Below, piece by piece: positions 1-8,863 of a stretch of 64,000 nt of DNA (position 1 is the first letter of the stretch; each line of letters starts with the position of its first letter). Below the pieces are notes generated by a model that had not been told where the DNA came from, did no database searches, and saw only the letters and a program-made list of their open reading frames with translations. Both the position numbers and the translations under genes were made by a program. This stretch comes from CAWIJK01 sp963836375 (lineage in GTDB: Bacteria; Actinomycetota; Acidimicrobiia; Acidimicrobiales; RAAP-2): the NCBI GenBank assembly GCA_963836375.1, contig CAWIJK010000002.1, positions 1,513,687 to 1,577,686 on the forward strand, read 5' to 3'.

Positions 1-640
1 TGTAGGTCAGCACCCCGTACGCGGTGTACCGGCCGCCCGAGGGGATTCCGTCGCCCCGCACCCCGGGCGGGTCGGTGAACCCGACCACCGTGGCGCCGAT
101 CGCCCGCACCGACTCGCGGGCCGGGCGGGTCAGCGGGCAGCGGGCCATGAAGTCGCGGTGGTAGGCGGCGGCGGCGGCGGCGAACAGCGGGCAGGCCTGG
201 CCCAGGGTGCAGCCGAGACACGCCGAGGTCTGGAGCCCGAGGACCGCCTGGCGCAGGGACGGGAACGACGACGGGCCCGAGGGCGGCGCCTGGTTGGGCG
301 GGTAGACCTGCACCCCGCCCGAGCCGTCGGCACCGAACTGGGCGGCGCAGCGCCAGGCCCTGGGCCCGAGGAGGCGCATGCTGCCCTGGTTGTCGACGTA
401 GAGGGCAACCGTGGCGGCCAGGGAGGGGGCGATCCCCACGGTGACCGACGCCGGCTGGGAGACCGGGGCGGGCGCCGGGGTCATGCCGAACGTCGTCGGG
501 CAGACGACCACGGGGACTCGGGACCCGGTCGTGGCCGCCATCGCCGGGCCGCCCGCTGCCGGAACGAGGGCGACCGCCAGGCCCACGGCGACGGCCAGCG
601 CCCCCAGCCCCAAAGGGCCCCCCCTCCGGGTCGTGGTCAC
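1..640 (-). CDS. Secreted protein, 3' end outside window
   Basis: The open frame runs on the minus strand from a GTG at 638-640 and leaves the window at base 1, so the C-terminus is missing. The N-terminus is a basic start (VTTTRR) followed by a long Ala/Val/Leu stretch ending near GGPAMA, which reads as a Sec signal peptide, so the product is probably exported. The mature part contains a Tyr-Val-Asp-Asn motif, a Leu-Leu-Gly-Pro-Arg-Ala-Trp segment and several cysteines (WRCAAQF, ACLGCTLGQAC, MARCPL) that could form disulfides. I do not recognise a catalytic family. The GTG start is chosen because it directly precedes the signal peptide. Confidence 0.6.
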   Translation of the reverse strand, partial: MTTTRRGGPLGLGALAVAVGLAVALVPAAGGPAMAATTGSRVPVVVCPTTFGMTPAPAPVSQPASVTVGIAPSLAATVALYVDNQGSMRLLGPRAWRCAAQFGADGSGGVQVYPPNQAPPSGPSSFPSLRQAVLGLQTSACLGCTLGQACPLFAAAAAAYHRDFMARCPLTRPARESVRAIGATVVGFTDPPGVRGDGIPSGGRYTAYGVLTY

Positions 641-729
641 GGGCCGATGATTCCACGTCCCGCACCGCTCCGGAGGCACCGGCCGGCCATCCCCGGCGGC
701 GCTAAGCCCGGCCGCTACGGTCTGGCGTC

Positions 730-906
730 ATGACGATGACCGGCGAGCGGACCGGCCCGGGAGCCGGCGACCAGGGCACCCCGAGGTGCGGGCGCTCGCC
801 GCTCGGGACGTTCGCCGAGTGCCCGCACTGCGGCGGGCAGCTGCAGCCTGAGCACGCCCACTTCCGGTGTGTGGGCTGTGGCTGGCGGGATTCGTGCTGT
901 GACTGA
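730..906 (+). CDS. Small zinc-ribbon protein (58 aa)
   Basis: A 58-residue frame from ATG at 730 to TGA at 904-906. Two CxxC-type knuckles (CPHCGG and CVGCGW) about 15 residues apart are followed by a Cys-Cys pair near the C-terminus, the layout of a small zinc ribbon. The first 20 residues are polar and probably disordered. No Shine-Dalgarno is obvious, so the message may be leaderless. It lies between divergent and convergent neighbours with no operon partner. Similar mini zinc ribbons are common in actinobacteria but mostly uncharacterised. The function is unknown. Confidence 0.5.
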   Translation: MTMTGERTGPGAGDQGTPRCGRSPLGTFAECPHCGGQLQPEHAHFRCVGCGWRDSCCD

Positions 907-941
907 CTGCCGGCGTTGAGCCCCGGGCGGCCGGTCCGCCG

Positions 942-2156
942 TCAGGCGCCCCCCGGCGGCGTCCGCTCGGCGGCCGACTGTGCCTTCCCCGCCTTCTCGT
1001 CGGCGTGGTGCTGGATGGCCGACATGATGGCGTTGCCGGCGGCCCCGATGAACTGTGGGCGGTTCTCCGCCGCCCAGTCCCGGCTGGCGGTGAGGGTTTC
1101 GGCCGAGCCCCTGAAGGCCGGGGTCACGTAGCGGGCGAACAGTTCATAAGAGCGGCGGGTGGCCTCGGTGTCGGCCCACTCGTGGCCCATTAGGAGGAAC
1201 GACCCGAAGCCGCCCGACTGCTCTTCGAGCCGGGCGATCTGGGCGACGGCGTCGTCGGGGGTGCCGATCACGGCGAACCCCGAGGCGTTCAGCGCGTCGA
1301 CCAGGGTGGCGTGGTTGGTGGCGTCGGGGGCCAGCGGGAGGGCGGCCACCCGCTCGAAGTAGTCGACCCACTCGGCCAGGCCGAAGTCGACGTCGGCGAT
1401 GGCCTGCTCTTTGGTCTCGGCCAGGTGCATCGGGCCGACCAGGCGCCAGCGGCTGCGGTCGGCCACCGTCTTGAACTCGGCCGCCCGCTCCTCCACCACG
1501 CTCCAGTGGTACCCGAGGGCGTCGAACCCGCCCATGGAGGTGGCCCCGATCGACAGCAGACTGCACCCGAAACGCCCAGCCGCCCGGGGGCCCGCCGGCG
1601 AGACCTGGGCGGCCACCGCCACCTCCGGGTGGGGTCGTTGGAAGGGACGGAGCTGCAACCGGGCCTGGTTGAGGGTGAACCAGTCGGACTTGTAGTCGAC
1701 CGGGTCGTTGCTGCGAAGGAGGAGCAGGATCGCCTCAAGGCCCTCTTCCATCATGTCGCGCTGGCGGCCGACGTCGATCCCCATCATGAAGGCATCCGAA
1801 GGGAGGGCGCCGGGACCCACCCCGATCATGATCCGACCCCGGGTCAGATGGTCGAGCAGGACCATGCGGTCGGCCAGGATCAGCGGCTGGTGGTAGGGCA
1901 GTGACGACACGCCGGTGCCCAGCCTGAGATGCCGGGTCCGCTCGGCGGCGACGGCGATGAACACCTCGGGCGACCCGATGATCTCGTAGCCGGCGGAGTG
2001 GTGCTCCCCGATCCACGCCTCGTCGAAGCCGAGACGGTCCAGGTGCACGATGAGATCCAGATCGCGCTCGAGGGCGAGGGTGGGGTCCTGGCCCACGGGA
2101 TGGAATGGCGCCAGGAAGATGCCGAAGCGCTTGTGGTTCGCGGTGCCCGGCGTCAT
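942..2156 (-). CDS. Luciferase-like (LLM class) flavin-dependent monooxygenase
   Basis: A 404-residue bacterial-luciferase-family oxidoreductase with a TIM-barrel fold that uses FMN or F420. Recognisable signatures are FGIFLAPFHP at the N-terminus, GFDEAWIGEHHS (barrel strand 2), LRLGTGVSSLPYH and GRIMIGVGPGALPSDAFMMG. This combination resembles the limonene 1,2-monooxygenase (LimB) and alkane monooxygenase subgroup, which oxidises small hydrophobic substrates with reduced flavin supplied by a separate reductase. AAAGGGG lies 8 bases before the ATG and supports the start. The next gene upstream on the same strand is a zinc alcohol dehydrogenase ending about 50 bases away, so the two may act in one oxidative pathway. 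The substrate is not predictable. Confidence 0.85.
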   Translation of the reverse strand: MTPGTANHKRFGIFLAPFHPVGQDPTLALERDLDLIVHLDRLGFDEAWIGEHHSAGYEIIGSPEVFIAVAAERTRHLRLGTGVSSLPYHQPLILADRMVLLDHLTRGRIMIGVGPGALPSDAFMMGIDVGRQRDMMEEGLEAILLLLRSNDPVDYKSDWFTLNQARLQLRPFQRPHPEVAVAAQVSPAGPRAAGRFGCSLLSIGATSMGGFDALGYHWSVVEERAAEFKTVADRSRWRLVGPMHLAETKEQAIADVDFGLAEWVDYFERVAALPLAPDATNHATLVDALNASGFAVIGTPDDAVAQIARLEEQSGGFGSFLLMGHEWADTEATRRSYELFARYVTPAFRGSAETLTASRDWAAENRPQFIGAAGNAIMSAIQHHADEKAGKAQSAAERTPPGGA

Positions 2157-2207
2157 GTGGTGCCCCTTTCAGTGCCCGCCGTCCGACGCTCGCCTGGGCC
2201 GGCGGGG

Positions 2208-3278
2208 CTACGGCTTGACCAGGATCTTCCCATGGCGCTCGGGCGACCGCAGGGCGGCAAAGGCGTCCGTCACCGCATCGAGGGCCACCACGTCGGTGAC
2301 CAGGCCGTCAACCTTCAAGGACCCGTCGGTCAGCCGGTCGAGCGTCAGCGCGAACTCGCCCGGCGAGTAGCCGAAGGCGAAGCGCAGCTCGATCTCCTTG
2401 GTCACGGCGATGAAGGGTTCGAGGTGGTCGGTCTGCATGCAGACTCCGACCACGACGATCCGGCTACGGGCCGGTGCGTCGTCGATGAGCGACTGGAGCA
2501 TGCCCGGAACCCCGACCGCCTCGAAGATGACGGCGCTGCGGACCGGGCCCCCCAGCATCTCGGTCGCCGCACGATCGAGTGGGCTCCGGGCCACGCCGAA
2601 CGACGACCAGCGGTCGTGGGGGGAGTGCTGGGCCGGGTCGATCACCTCGTCGGCACCGAAGCGCTCGGCCAGCTCACGCCGGGCGGCCGAGAAGTCGGCC
2701 GCCAGCACCGGGCCGTGCCCCCGGGCCTTCAGGGCGGCGATCACCGCCAGGCCGACCGGGCCGCACCCCACCACCAGGCAGACGTCCTCGGGCGCCAAGT
2801 CGGCCAGGCCGACCGCGTGCTCGCCGACGGCCATCGGCTCGGTCAGCGTCGCCCGCTCGGTCTCGAGGCCCTCGGCGACCGGCACTACCAGGGACTCCTG
2901 GAGGACCATGTACTCCCCCAGACCGCCGGGAAAGCGGGGCGAGTACCCGATCGCCTCCACCCCCGCGGGACCGAAGACGAGCGGCACCGAGCACACCCGG
3001 GTCCCGACGGAAAGGTTCCGCTGGGTGTCGGGTCCGAAGTCGACGATCTCGGCACAAAACTCGTGGCCGAAGACCGTGTCCTGTCCCGGTTCCATCGCCA
3101 GCAAGCCATCGACCCTCCGGGTCAACTCGGCGAAGTGGGTGAGGTCAGTCAGGGCGTGCAGGTCGGACCCGCAGATGCCGTTGAGCAGCGTCCGGACCAG
3201 GACGTGACCCGGACCGGGCACCGGGTCGGGGACCTCTTCCAGCTCGAGTCGGTCGTTTCGGGCCACCGCCGCTCGCAT
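2208..3278 (-). CDS. Zinc-dependent alcohol dehydrogenase, MDR family
   Basis: A 356-residue medium-chain dehydrogenase/reductase. The catalytic zinc site is visible as GICGSD near residue 37 and a GHE motif near residue 72. The NAD(P)-binding Rossmann signature is VVGCGPVGLAV. The four-cysteine lobe that binds structural zinc in classical alcohol dehydrogenases is absent: the corresponding segment is Pro/Gly-rich without Cys. That places it with single-zinc threonine/sorbitol-type relatives. It precedes the luciferase-like oxygenase on the same strand and the two are probably cotranscribed, consistent with alcohol oxidation after oxygenation. The substrate is unknown. Confidence 0.85.
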   Translation of the reverse strand: MRAAVARNDRLELEEVPDPVPGPGHVLVRTLLNGICGSDLHALTDLTHFAELTRRVDGLLAMEPGQDTVFGHEFCAEIVDFGPDTQRNLSVGTRVCSVPLVFGPAGVEAIGYSPRFPGGLGEYMVLQESLVVPVAEGLETERATLTEPMAVGEHAVGLADLAPEDVCLVVGCGPVGLAVIAALKARGHGPVLAADFSAARRELAERFGADEVIDPAQHSPHDRWSSFGVARSPLDRAATEMLGGPVRSAVIFEAVGVPGMLQSLIDDAPARSRIVVVGVCMQTDHLEPFIAVTKEIELRFAFGYSPGEFALTLDRLTDGSLKVDGLVTDVVALDAVTDAFAALRSPERHGKILVKP

Positions 3279-3352
3279 GATCCAGTCTTAGCCCACCCAG
3301 AGCATACGGAGTCGGTAGGGTGGCGAGTCAGGCATTGCCTGCGGTCGGGCTG

Positions 3353-3440
3353 GCCTGCGGTGGGGCCTGCGGTGGGGCCTGCGGTGGGGCCTGCGGTGGG
3401 GCTGTGTGGTGGGGCCTGCGGTGGGGCTGTGTGGTGGGGC
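3353..3440. repeat. Minisatellite of 12-13 bp units abutting the tRNA 3' end
   Basis: Tandem copies of the 12-mer ggcctgcggtgg alternate near the right end with a 13-mer, ggctgtgtggtgg. The sequence gctgtgtggtggggc occurs at 3401-3415 and again at 3426-3440, the second copy overlapping the acceptor end and CCA of the adjacent tRNA gene. The array therefore seems to have captured and duplicated the tRNA terminus. No reading frame of interest runs through it. Confidence 0.75.
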
Positions 3441-3507
3441 GGGCAGGGATCGAACCTGCGACCGAGGGATTATGAGTCCCCTGCTCTGACCACTGAGCTA
3501 CCGCCCC
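3432..3507 (-). tRNA. tRNA with CAT anticodon (elongator Met most likely)
   Basis: Read on the minus strand the gene folds as a full cloverleaf. The acceptor is GGGGCGG paired with CCGCCCC, the D-stem GCTC/GAGC, the anticodon stem GGGGA/TCCCT around the loop CTCATAA, and the T-arm GCAGG-TTCGATC-CCTGC. The 3' ACCA is encoded (3432-3435). The perfectly paired first acceptor position argues against initiator tRNA-fMet. A lysidine-modified tRNA-Ile(CAT) cannot be excluded from sequence alone. Confidence 0.9.
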
Positions 3508-3888
3508 TGAACTGGTTTTCTTGCCTCTCTTCACCGGGAAGGCCCCGTGCAAGGTAGCAAGACCGGGGCCGGCCCGGTCCGTGGCCGTCGCGCCTACGCC
3601 GGGCCGATGGTACGCCGATCCACAGTCAGACCTCGTGCGACTCGAGAGCGACGGACAAGTCCTGGCGCATTGGTCGTCAACCCTCGAAGCGCGACCGGCG
3701 ACCGGAGTGGGGATGTTCAGTGATCTCGTGCCCGAACTGCAGAGAGATTCTCATGCAACTGGCCACGAGGGTCGGAATGGCCGCGGCGCGGCAGGATCTT
3801 CACAGATTCGATCCCAGATGGGTGACCAGCGCCGCTACTCCGGGCGTTCGGGGAACAGCGGCCACCGCTTCGGGGCCCGTTCGGTGCT
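3508..3888. other. Intergenic, no convincing gene
   Basis: A stretch of about 380 bases between the tRNA and the YdcF-like gene. A plus-strand frame from 3720 begins MISCPNCREI, which hints at a zinc knuckle, but downstream it runs antisense through the next gene and loses any protein-like pattern. I see no terminator or operator I would defend. Confidence 0.4.
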
Positions 3889-4494
3889 TCAAGTCCGTCT
3901 CGTGGTGGCCACCCGTCTTGGCGGCACGATCAGCACTCTCTCAGGGGGTCCGGACCCACATCCGCGCTGGAGGACCAGCGCCTTGCCAAGAGCTCCCCAC
4001 TCGTAGGCGACATTGAACAGCCAACCTGCAACCCCGCGGGGGCTGACGGCGCTGAACAGGACGGCTCCGTGGTAGCAACGCTCAAAGCGGATCCGGGCTC
4101 GAGTGGTTTGGGTCACGATGGTCACCACCAACAGTCGGTGCCAATGATGTTCGGCGGCGATTCGGGCCACGTCCACGGCTTCGCCCTGCGTGGTGGCCGG
4201 ATCCGGGTCAAAGCAGATCACCTCGACTCGCGCCGGACCTCGGGGACATGGCGTCCACAGAGGATCCGACCGCACCAGAACCGGCGCATAGCCGTCTCGG
4301 GCCAGCCCCAATCCCCTCTGCCATCGACTCGACCATGGGGACCCGCTCAGAACCACGATGGCATTAACTCGTTGTGGGGCATTGGTTGCCGGCCAGACGA
4401 AGAGGACAGCGGTGAGTACCAGGAACGCCACGACCAGCACGGTTGCCGTCGCCATCAGGGCGCGGGAACGACGAGTCCAGTGGAAACGTGCCAT
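3889..4494 (-). CDS. YdcF/ElyC-like (DUF218) membrane-anchored protein
   Basis: A 201-residue protein with one N-terminal transmembrane helix (roughly residues 12-34) after a basic cytoplasmic tail, then an extracytoplasmic domain. NAIVVLSG resembles the first beta strand of the DUF218/YdcF fold, APVLVRSDP the second, and TTQGEAVDVARI the helix carrying the conserved Glu. Family members such as ElyC and SanA are linked to cell-envelope homeostasis, but biochemical roles are poorly known. It is slightly shorter than typical and lacks the usual Asn-Thr before the Glu. It stands alone. Confidence 0.6.
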   Translation of the reverse strand: MARFHWTRRSRALMATATVLVVAFLVLTAVLFVWPATNAPQRVNAIVVLSGSPWSSRWQRGLGLARDGYAPVLVRSDPLWTPCPRGPARVEVICFDPDPATTQGEAVDVARIAAEHHWHRLLVVTIVTQTTRARIRFERCYHGAVLFSAVSPRGVAGWLFNVAYEWGALGKALVLQRGCGSGPPERVLIVPPRRVATTRRT

Positions 4495-4751
4495 ATTTTC
4501 GAAACGCTAGTGATGTCACCTAGCGGTCAGCGAGCTGGCACGGTGCAGCTGCGTGACAAGCCATAGGTTGGGGAGCACTCGGTGGGGGCCGCTCGTACGC
4601 CACGGTGGCCCCGCCAATATTGTAGTGAGCGACGGCGCTGCCCCACGACACAGGGCCCACCCTGCGAGCGTCTGCGCTGGCTGACGGTCTTTCGTTTCGT
4701 GCCCAGTGATCCCGTGACCGATTGTCAGGTCGAAGACCGTAGGATTGGCCC

Positions 4752-5003
4752 ATGCCAGGAATTGGTGAGCATCCGAATCCCGAAGACCGGATCAGCGAGC
4801 TGAAAACGTCAATTGGCAAGTACATCAGCGGTGCCGAGGAGCCGACCGGAGAAGCACTCGCCGAGTTGGCGAGAGCGGTCCACGAACTGGCCGACCATGT
4901 CGTGGACTTGCACAAACGGTTCGAGAGAGTCGAGGCGTCACTTCCCGAGTGGACGACGCAGGGTTGGATCCCATCTCCGGGAAATAGCGCTGAGGACCGC
5001 TGA
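4752..5003 (+). CDS. Small hypothetical coiled-coil protein (83 aa)
   Basis: Starts at ATG 4752 with AGGA about 8 bases upstream. The first 15 residues are polar. Residues 15-65 form an amphipathic Leu/Ala/Glu-rich helix with heptad spacing (ALAELARAVHELADHVVDLH), typical of a short oligomerising coiled coil. The C-terminus is Pro/Ser-rich and disordered. There are no cysteines, signal peptide or membrane helix. It does not form an operon with its neighbours, and I do not recognise a family. Confidence 0.55.
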   Translation: MPGIGEHPNPEDRISELKTSIGKYISGAEEPTGEALAELARAVHELADHVVDLHKRFERVEASLPEWTTQGWIPSPGNSAEDR

Positions 5004-5156
5004 CAGCACTAGCTCTGCGGAGCTCCACTGCAGACCCGTCTCTCTCGCAACCTCGTAGAGGCGGGACTCATCCTCGATGACGCCCTATGGCGGAACGGAG
5101 GTCGGGTGTCGCCCGAGTTCCGGCAGTTCTCTAGGGCGCTGACGGGAGACACACCC

Positions 5157-7316
5157 TTACCCGGTCGGCACCGCCCCCACGACGTTGGTGACGTGGACGC
5201 CCACCCCGGGCAATGAGCCCTGGGAGGTGGCGTCGCCGAAGGCGAAGACTCCGCCGTCAGAACCGATGAGCCAGTAGCCCCCGCCGTCGGGGGTGGGCAC
5301 GATCGAGACGATGTTCGACACCGTGACCCCGAGACCGGGCAGCGAGCCGTGGGAGGTGGCGTCGCCGAAGGCGTAGACCGCGCCGTTGGCCCCCACCACG
5401 TAGTAGCCCTGGCCGTCGGGGGTGGCCGCGATGCCGGTGATGTCGTTGACCGAGACCCCGATCCCGGGGAGCGAGCCCAGGAACGGGGCGTTCCCGAAGG
5501 TGAAGACCCCGCCGTCCTTTCCGACCAGGAAGTAGCCCCCACCTCCCGGGGTGGCCACGATGCCCACGATATTTGAGACGTGGACGTTCTGGGCCGGTAA
5601 GGAGCCGTAGAAGCCGCTCGACTGGCCGACCGGGAAGACGAAGACCCCGCCGTCGGAACCCACCAGGTCATAGCCCTGGTAGTTGTTGGTGGGCACGATG
5701 CCCACCACGTCCGAGACCTTCACGTTCAAGCCCGGGAGCGATCCGAAGAAGCCCGAGGACTGGCCGACCGGGAAGACGAAGACCCCGCCGTCGGAACCCA
5801 CCAGGTTGTAGCCGGTGAAGTTGTTGGTGGGCACGATGCCCACGATGTTGTTGACCTTCACGCCCAGACCTGGGAGTGAGCCGAAGAAGCCACTGGCCTG
5901 GCCGACGGGGAAGACGAAGACCCCGCCGTCAGAACCGGCCAGGTCGTAACCGGCGGTCTGGATGGTGACGCTCTGGGTGGTCGTCGCTGACGGGCCCCCG
6001 TTGTTGGAGACCGTCTGGCCGGTGAAGACCTGGGCCGTCGAGGTCCCCTGGGTGTTGGTCACGGTCAGGGTCACCTGGTAGGTGTCCGAGGCGGCGTAGG
6101 TGTGGGTGGTGGTGGCCGAGGTGGTGGTGGCCGTCGTCCCGTCCCCGAAGTTCCAGGCGTAGCTGGCGATCGAGCCGACCGGGGAGCTCGAGGCCGAGGC
6201 GTTCAAGGTGGTGGCGCCACCGGCGGGCCCCGGGGTCACGGTGAAGGCGGCCGTGGGCGCCTGGTCGGGGGTGATGGCGATGCCGTAGGGGGTACTCATC
6301 GATCCCCCGGTGATAGCGGATCCCACCGTCTTGGTGGCCAGGTTGATGGGGCTCACAGACGCAGAGGAGTAGTTAGCGACGTAGGCGGTGGTTCCGTCGG
6401 GAGTAATGGCAATGCCCCACGGGCTCGAAAGGCTTGTGCCTGTGATGGGCGTTTTCGTGGAGTCCGTGGCTACGTCGATCGGAGTCACAGAGTCGCCCCC
6501 CGAATTCGTGACGTAGGCGGTCTGTCCGTTCGGGGTTATCGCAATGCCAACGGGGTCGTTCAAACCCCCTCCGGTGATCGGAGTGCCTGCGGTGTTCGCG
6601 GCCACGTTGATCGGGATCACCGCCGGCCCGATCCCGTTCTGCTGATTGATGACGTAGACGGTCTGTCCGTTCGGGGTGACGGCAATGCCAGTCGGATTTG
6701 TCAACCCCGAGAGGGTGATCGGCGTCTCTGCGGTATCGGTTGCCAGATTGATGGGGATCACGAAGCCGCCAGCAGTTGCGACGTAGGCGCTCTTCCCATT
6801 GGGCGTAATGGCAACGTCAAGGGCCTGATGAGTCAGGGTGATAAACGGTCCTGGGTTGTTGGTCGCCACGTTGATGGTGGCCACACCAGCTCCGTCGGCG
6901 ACATACGCCGTCTGTCCGTCCGGGGCGATGGCGATGTCAAATGGAAACACGCCCGAAGTGGTGATCACCGGTCCGGCGGTCTCAGTGGCCAGGTTGACCG
7001 GGGTCACAGTTCCCGGATTGGTGTTGGCGTTGGCAACGTAGGCGGTCTGCCCGTTCGGTGTGATGGCAATGGCTAAGGGCGCAGCTATGCCACCACCGGT
7101 GATCGCCGATCCGGCAACGTTGGTAGCGGTCGGGATGGGGGTCACGCCTGTCCCGGAGCCGTTGCCGTAGTTCGCCACGTAGGCAGTGGGCGCGAGCACT
7201 GCCGCCCCGGCCAAAGAGTGGCCCAAGAGGACAATCGTGGATGTGACTGGGATCATCACGCCGACGACACCCAAGAGGGCGGCGGCACTGCGGGGCACTC
7301 TCTTGAACCCGTCCAT
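5157..7316 (-). CDS. Secreted YVTN beta-propeller / PKD / six-repeat surface protein
   Basis: A 719-residue exported protein. The ATG at 7314-7316 is preferred because GGAGGT sits 4 bases before it. Residues 1-40 form a signal peptide. Next come seven YVTN-type repeats (core P-N-G-Q-T-A-Y-V), enough for a seven-bladed propeller in which each blade also carries V-T-P-I-N-x-A-T. A PKD domain follows (APTAAFTVTPG through YAWNFGDGT to YQVTLTVTN). The C-terminus has six repeats of the form D-G-G-V-F-x-F. A close paralogue in opposite orientation lies at 12,798-14,943. Extracellular binding or matrix structure is likely; no enzymatic residues are seen. Confidence 0.85.
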   Translation of the reverse strand: MDGFKRVPRSAAALLGVVGVMIPVTSTIVLLGHSLAGAAVLAPTAYVANYGNGSGTGVTPIPTATNVAGSAITGGGIAAPLAIAITPNGQTAYVANANTNPGTVTPVNLATETAGPVITTSGVFPFDIAIAPDGQTAYVADGAGVATINVATNNPGPFITLTHQALDVAITPNGKSAYVATAGGFVIPINLATDTAETPITLSGLTNPTGIAVTPNGQTVYVINQQNGIGPAVIPINVAANTAGTPITGGGLNDPVGIAITPNGQTAYVTNSGGDSVTPIDVATDSTKTPITGTSLSSPWGIAITPDGTTAYVANYSSASVSPINLATKTVGSAITGGSMSTPYGIAITPDQAPTAAFTVTPGPAGGATTLNASASSSPVGSIASYAWNFGDGTTATTTSATTTHTYAASDTYQVTLTVTNTQGTSTAQVFTGQTVSNNGGPSATTTQSVTIQTAGYDLAGSDGGVFVFPVGQASGFFGSLPGLGVKVNNIVGIVPTNNFTGYNLVGSDGGVFVFPVGQSSGFFGSLPGLNVKVSDVVGIVPTNNYQGYDLVGSDGGVFVFPVGQSSGFYGSLPAQNVHVSNIVGIVATPGGGGYFLVGKDGGVFTFGNAPFLGSLPGIGVSVNDITGIAATPDGQGYYVVGANGAVYAFGDATSHGSLPGLGVTVSNIVSIVPTPDGGGYWLIGSDGGVFAFGDATSQGSLPGVGVHVTNVVGAVPTG

Positions 7317-7682
7317 GACGACCTCCATTCGCAGGCCGTGCCCAGGTGCCCACGGCTACGGACAAGCTAGTGGGTCAACCATTCGATTGCGCATGGCGAT
7401 TGTCGTAGCGGCTCTCCACTCCTCCCGCCGTCCTCAATGGGCAAGCCCTGTCACAGATCCGGCACCACAACTTTGAGACTCGATCCGAGTGGCGGTTGGC
7501 GGTGCGCTTGACCCGGCTGCCCGAGTCGGCGGCTGAGTCCGAGCAGATCGCCGAGCTCCGTCGAGGCATGCCTTTCGGAGCAGGAGACAGGACATGCCCT
7601 TCCCCCCGCCGCCTACGAGGCTTCGCGACGGCTTGTACGGGTCGTACGATCGTCGGAATGCTCAGTTGGAAAGGACGACGGT
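7317..7682. other. Divergent intergenic region
   Basis: 366 bases between two divergently transcribed genes (the secreted repeat protein and the potassium channel), so it should hold both promoters. I cannot pick actinobacterial -10/-35 elements with confidence. Frames crossing it lack a ribosome site and a protein-like pattern. Confidence 0.4.
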
Positions 7683-8477
7683 ATGAACGAGCCCGGTTTG
7701 ACAGCGCTGGATAACGAGGGCGCTCACCACCTACTTCTCGGGTCGGGCTTCCGGCCCGGAGACGACCGGAGCCGGGTCGAGGCATACCAGCGACGATGGC
7801 AGGTCCCGCTTGACCTGCTGGCCCTCGTCACGCTCTGGTTCATCGTGGTGCCGCCCGGCGTCATCACGACAAACCACAAGATCTATGTGCTACTTCTGGT
7901 TCTCCGAGTTGCGCTCTCCGTGATCTACGCCGTCGACATAATGATCAGGAGCATCCTCGCCCCTCACCACGTCTATTACCTTCGGCACAACCTCTTGTCA
8001 GTGGCTACGGTCTTCCTACCGTTCCTCCGAGTTTCCTTCAGCCTCAGGCTGTTGCGGTCGATCTTCCAACGAGGAAGTCTCGGCAGGTTCGTTCTCGCGG
8101 CAGGCCTGATGTTCCTGAACCTCACCGCCGTCGTGTACTTCTACGAGCGCCGCGCGCCTCATGGGAACATCAGAACTGTCGGCAATGCGCTGTGGTGGGC
8201 GGTGGTCACCCTCACCACCGTCGGCTACGGCGACTACACCCCGGTCACCTGGCAGGGTCGTTTGGCGGCGGCGCTACTGATGTTTGTCGGATTCGGAGTC
8301 CTGGCCACGATCACTGCACAGATCTCCTCAGCCTTCATCGACCAAGCCGCCCGGGCACGGGCCAAACAGCAGGGAGCAGTAGGTCCGGCGGGGAATGGTG
8401 ACAGTGAGCAGCTGAACGCCATCGCCGCCCAGCTGGCCCGCTTGGAGGAGCGGCTCGGTAGCTCCCCGCCGTCATGA
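7683..8477 (+). CDS. Voltage-gated-type potassium channel
   Basis: A 264-residue membrane protein. Hydrophobic segments are visible around residues 38-58, 66-90, 101-115 and 140-157. They are followed by a pore helix and selectivity filter TLTTVGYGDY (about residues 180-190) and a last helix LLMFVGFGVLATITAQI. The TVGYGD filter is diagnostic for K+ selectivity. Residues 105-125 (SFSLRLLRSIFQR) have regularly spaced arginines, as in a voltage-sensing S4. The C-terminus ends in a short coiled coil (LNAIAAQLARLEERL) that could assist tetramerisation. AAAGGA precedes the ATG. It probably sets membrane potential. Confidence 0.9.
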   Translation: MNEPGLTALDNEGAHHLLLGSGFRPGDDRSRVEAYQRRWQVPLDLLALVTLWFIVVPPGVITTNHKIYVLLLVLRVALSVIYAVDIMIRSILAPHHVYYLRHNLLSVATVFLPFLRVSFSLRLLRSIFQRGSLGRFVLAAGLMFLNLTAVVYFYERRAPHGNIRTVGNALWWAVVTLTTVGYGDYTPVTWQGRLAAALLMFVGFGVLATITAQISSAFIDQAARARAKQQGAVGPAGNGDSEQLNAIAAQLARLEERLGSSPPS

Positions 8478-8686
8478 CCCGGCGACAGGCGTCGTGCCGG
8501 GAGGCCCAACCGAGAAGACCAGCCTCCGAATGGAGACCAGGGTGAGATACCCCTCTCCCGCTGATCCATCTGGTGGCGGCGCCCTCGGCGCCGTCCATGC
8601 CCCGTTGCGCGTCCGTTGCCAGTCCTTGCCACGCCCGAATAACATGGGTTTGTTCGCGCCAATTGGTACGAGGGGAGAAGGGCGAT

Positions 8687-8863
8687 ATGGCGCAGACCGA
8701 ATTGCTCTCCGGCACCACACCTCCCGTCGTCGGCTGTCTGGCGCTGCCACAGGGTGCTTCACGCAACGCAGCTGCGTCCACCACGAGAGTTCACGGCGGG
8801 GGGCGAGCTCCGTGCTCTTTCGAGCAAGACTTGCCCCGGCACCCAGGGCGAGAGGGCCGATGA
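8687..8863 (+). CDS. Possible 58-aa upstream ORF coupled to the next gene
   Basis: ATG at 8687 follows a strong Shine-Dalgarno-like AGGGGAGAAGGG, and the stop TGA (8861-8863) overlaps the next start in an ATGA junction at 8860. The product (MAQTELLSGTTPPVVG...) has no recognisable domain and its second half is Arg/Pro/Gly-rich, so it could be a spurious frame. The ribosome site and ATGA overlap are the only positive evidence, but they suggest translational coupling. Confidence 0.35.
   Translation: MAQTELLSGTTPPVVGCLALPQGASRNAAASTTRVHGGGRAPCSFEQDLPRHPGREGR

Noticed and set aside
2579..3142. Long Arg/Pro-rich frame on the plus strand
   Set aside because: It is antisense to the zinc alcohol dehydrogenase and has the low-complexity composition typical of shadow frames in high-GC DNA.
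3353..3440. A CRISPR-like array
   Set aside because: The units are 12-13 bases in direct tandem without spacers, so it is a minisatellite.
7317..7682. A riboswitch or tRNA-like leader before the channel gene
   Set aside because: No conserved aptamer core or cloverleaf could be drawn.
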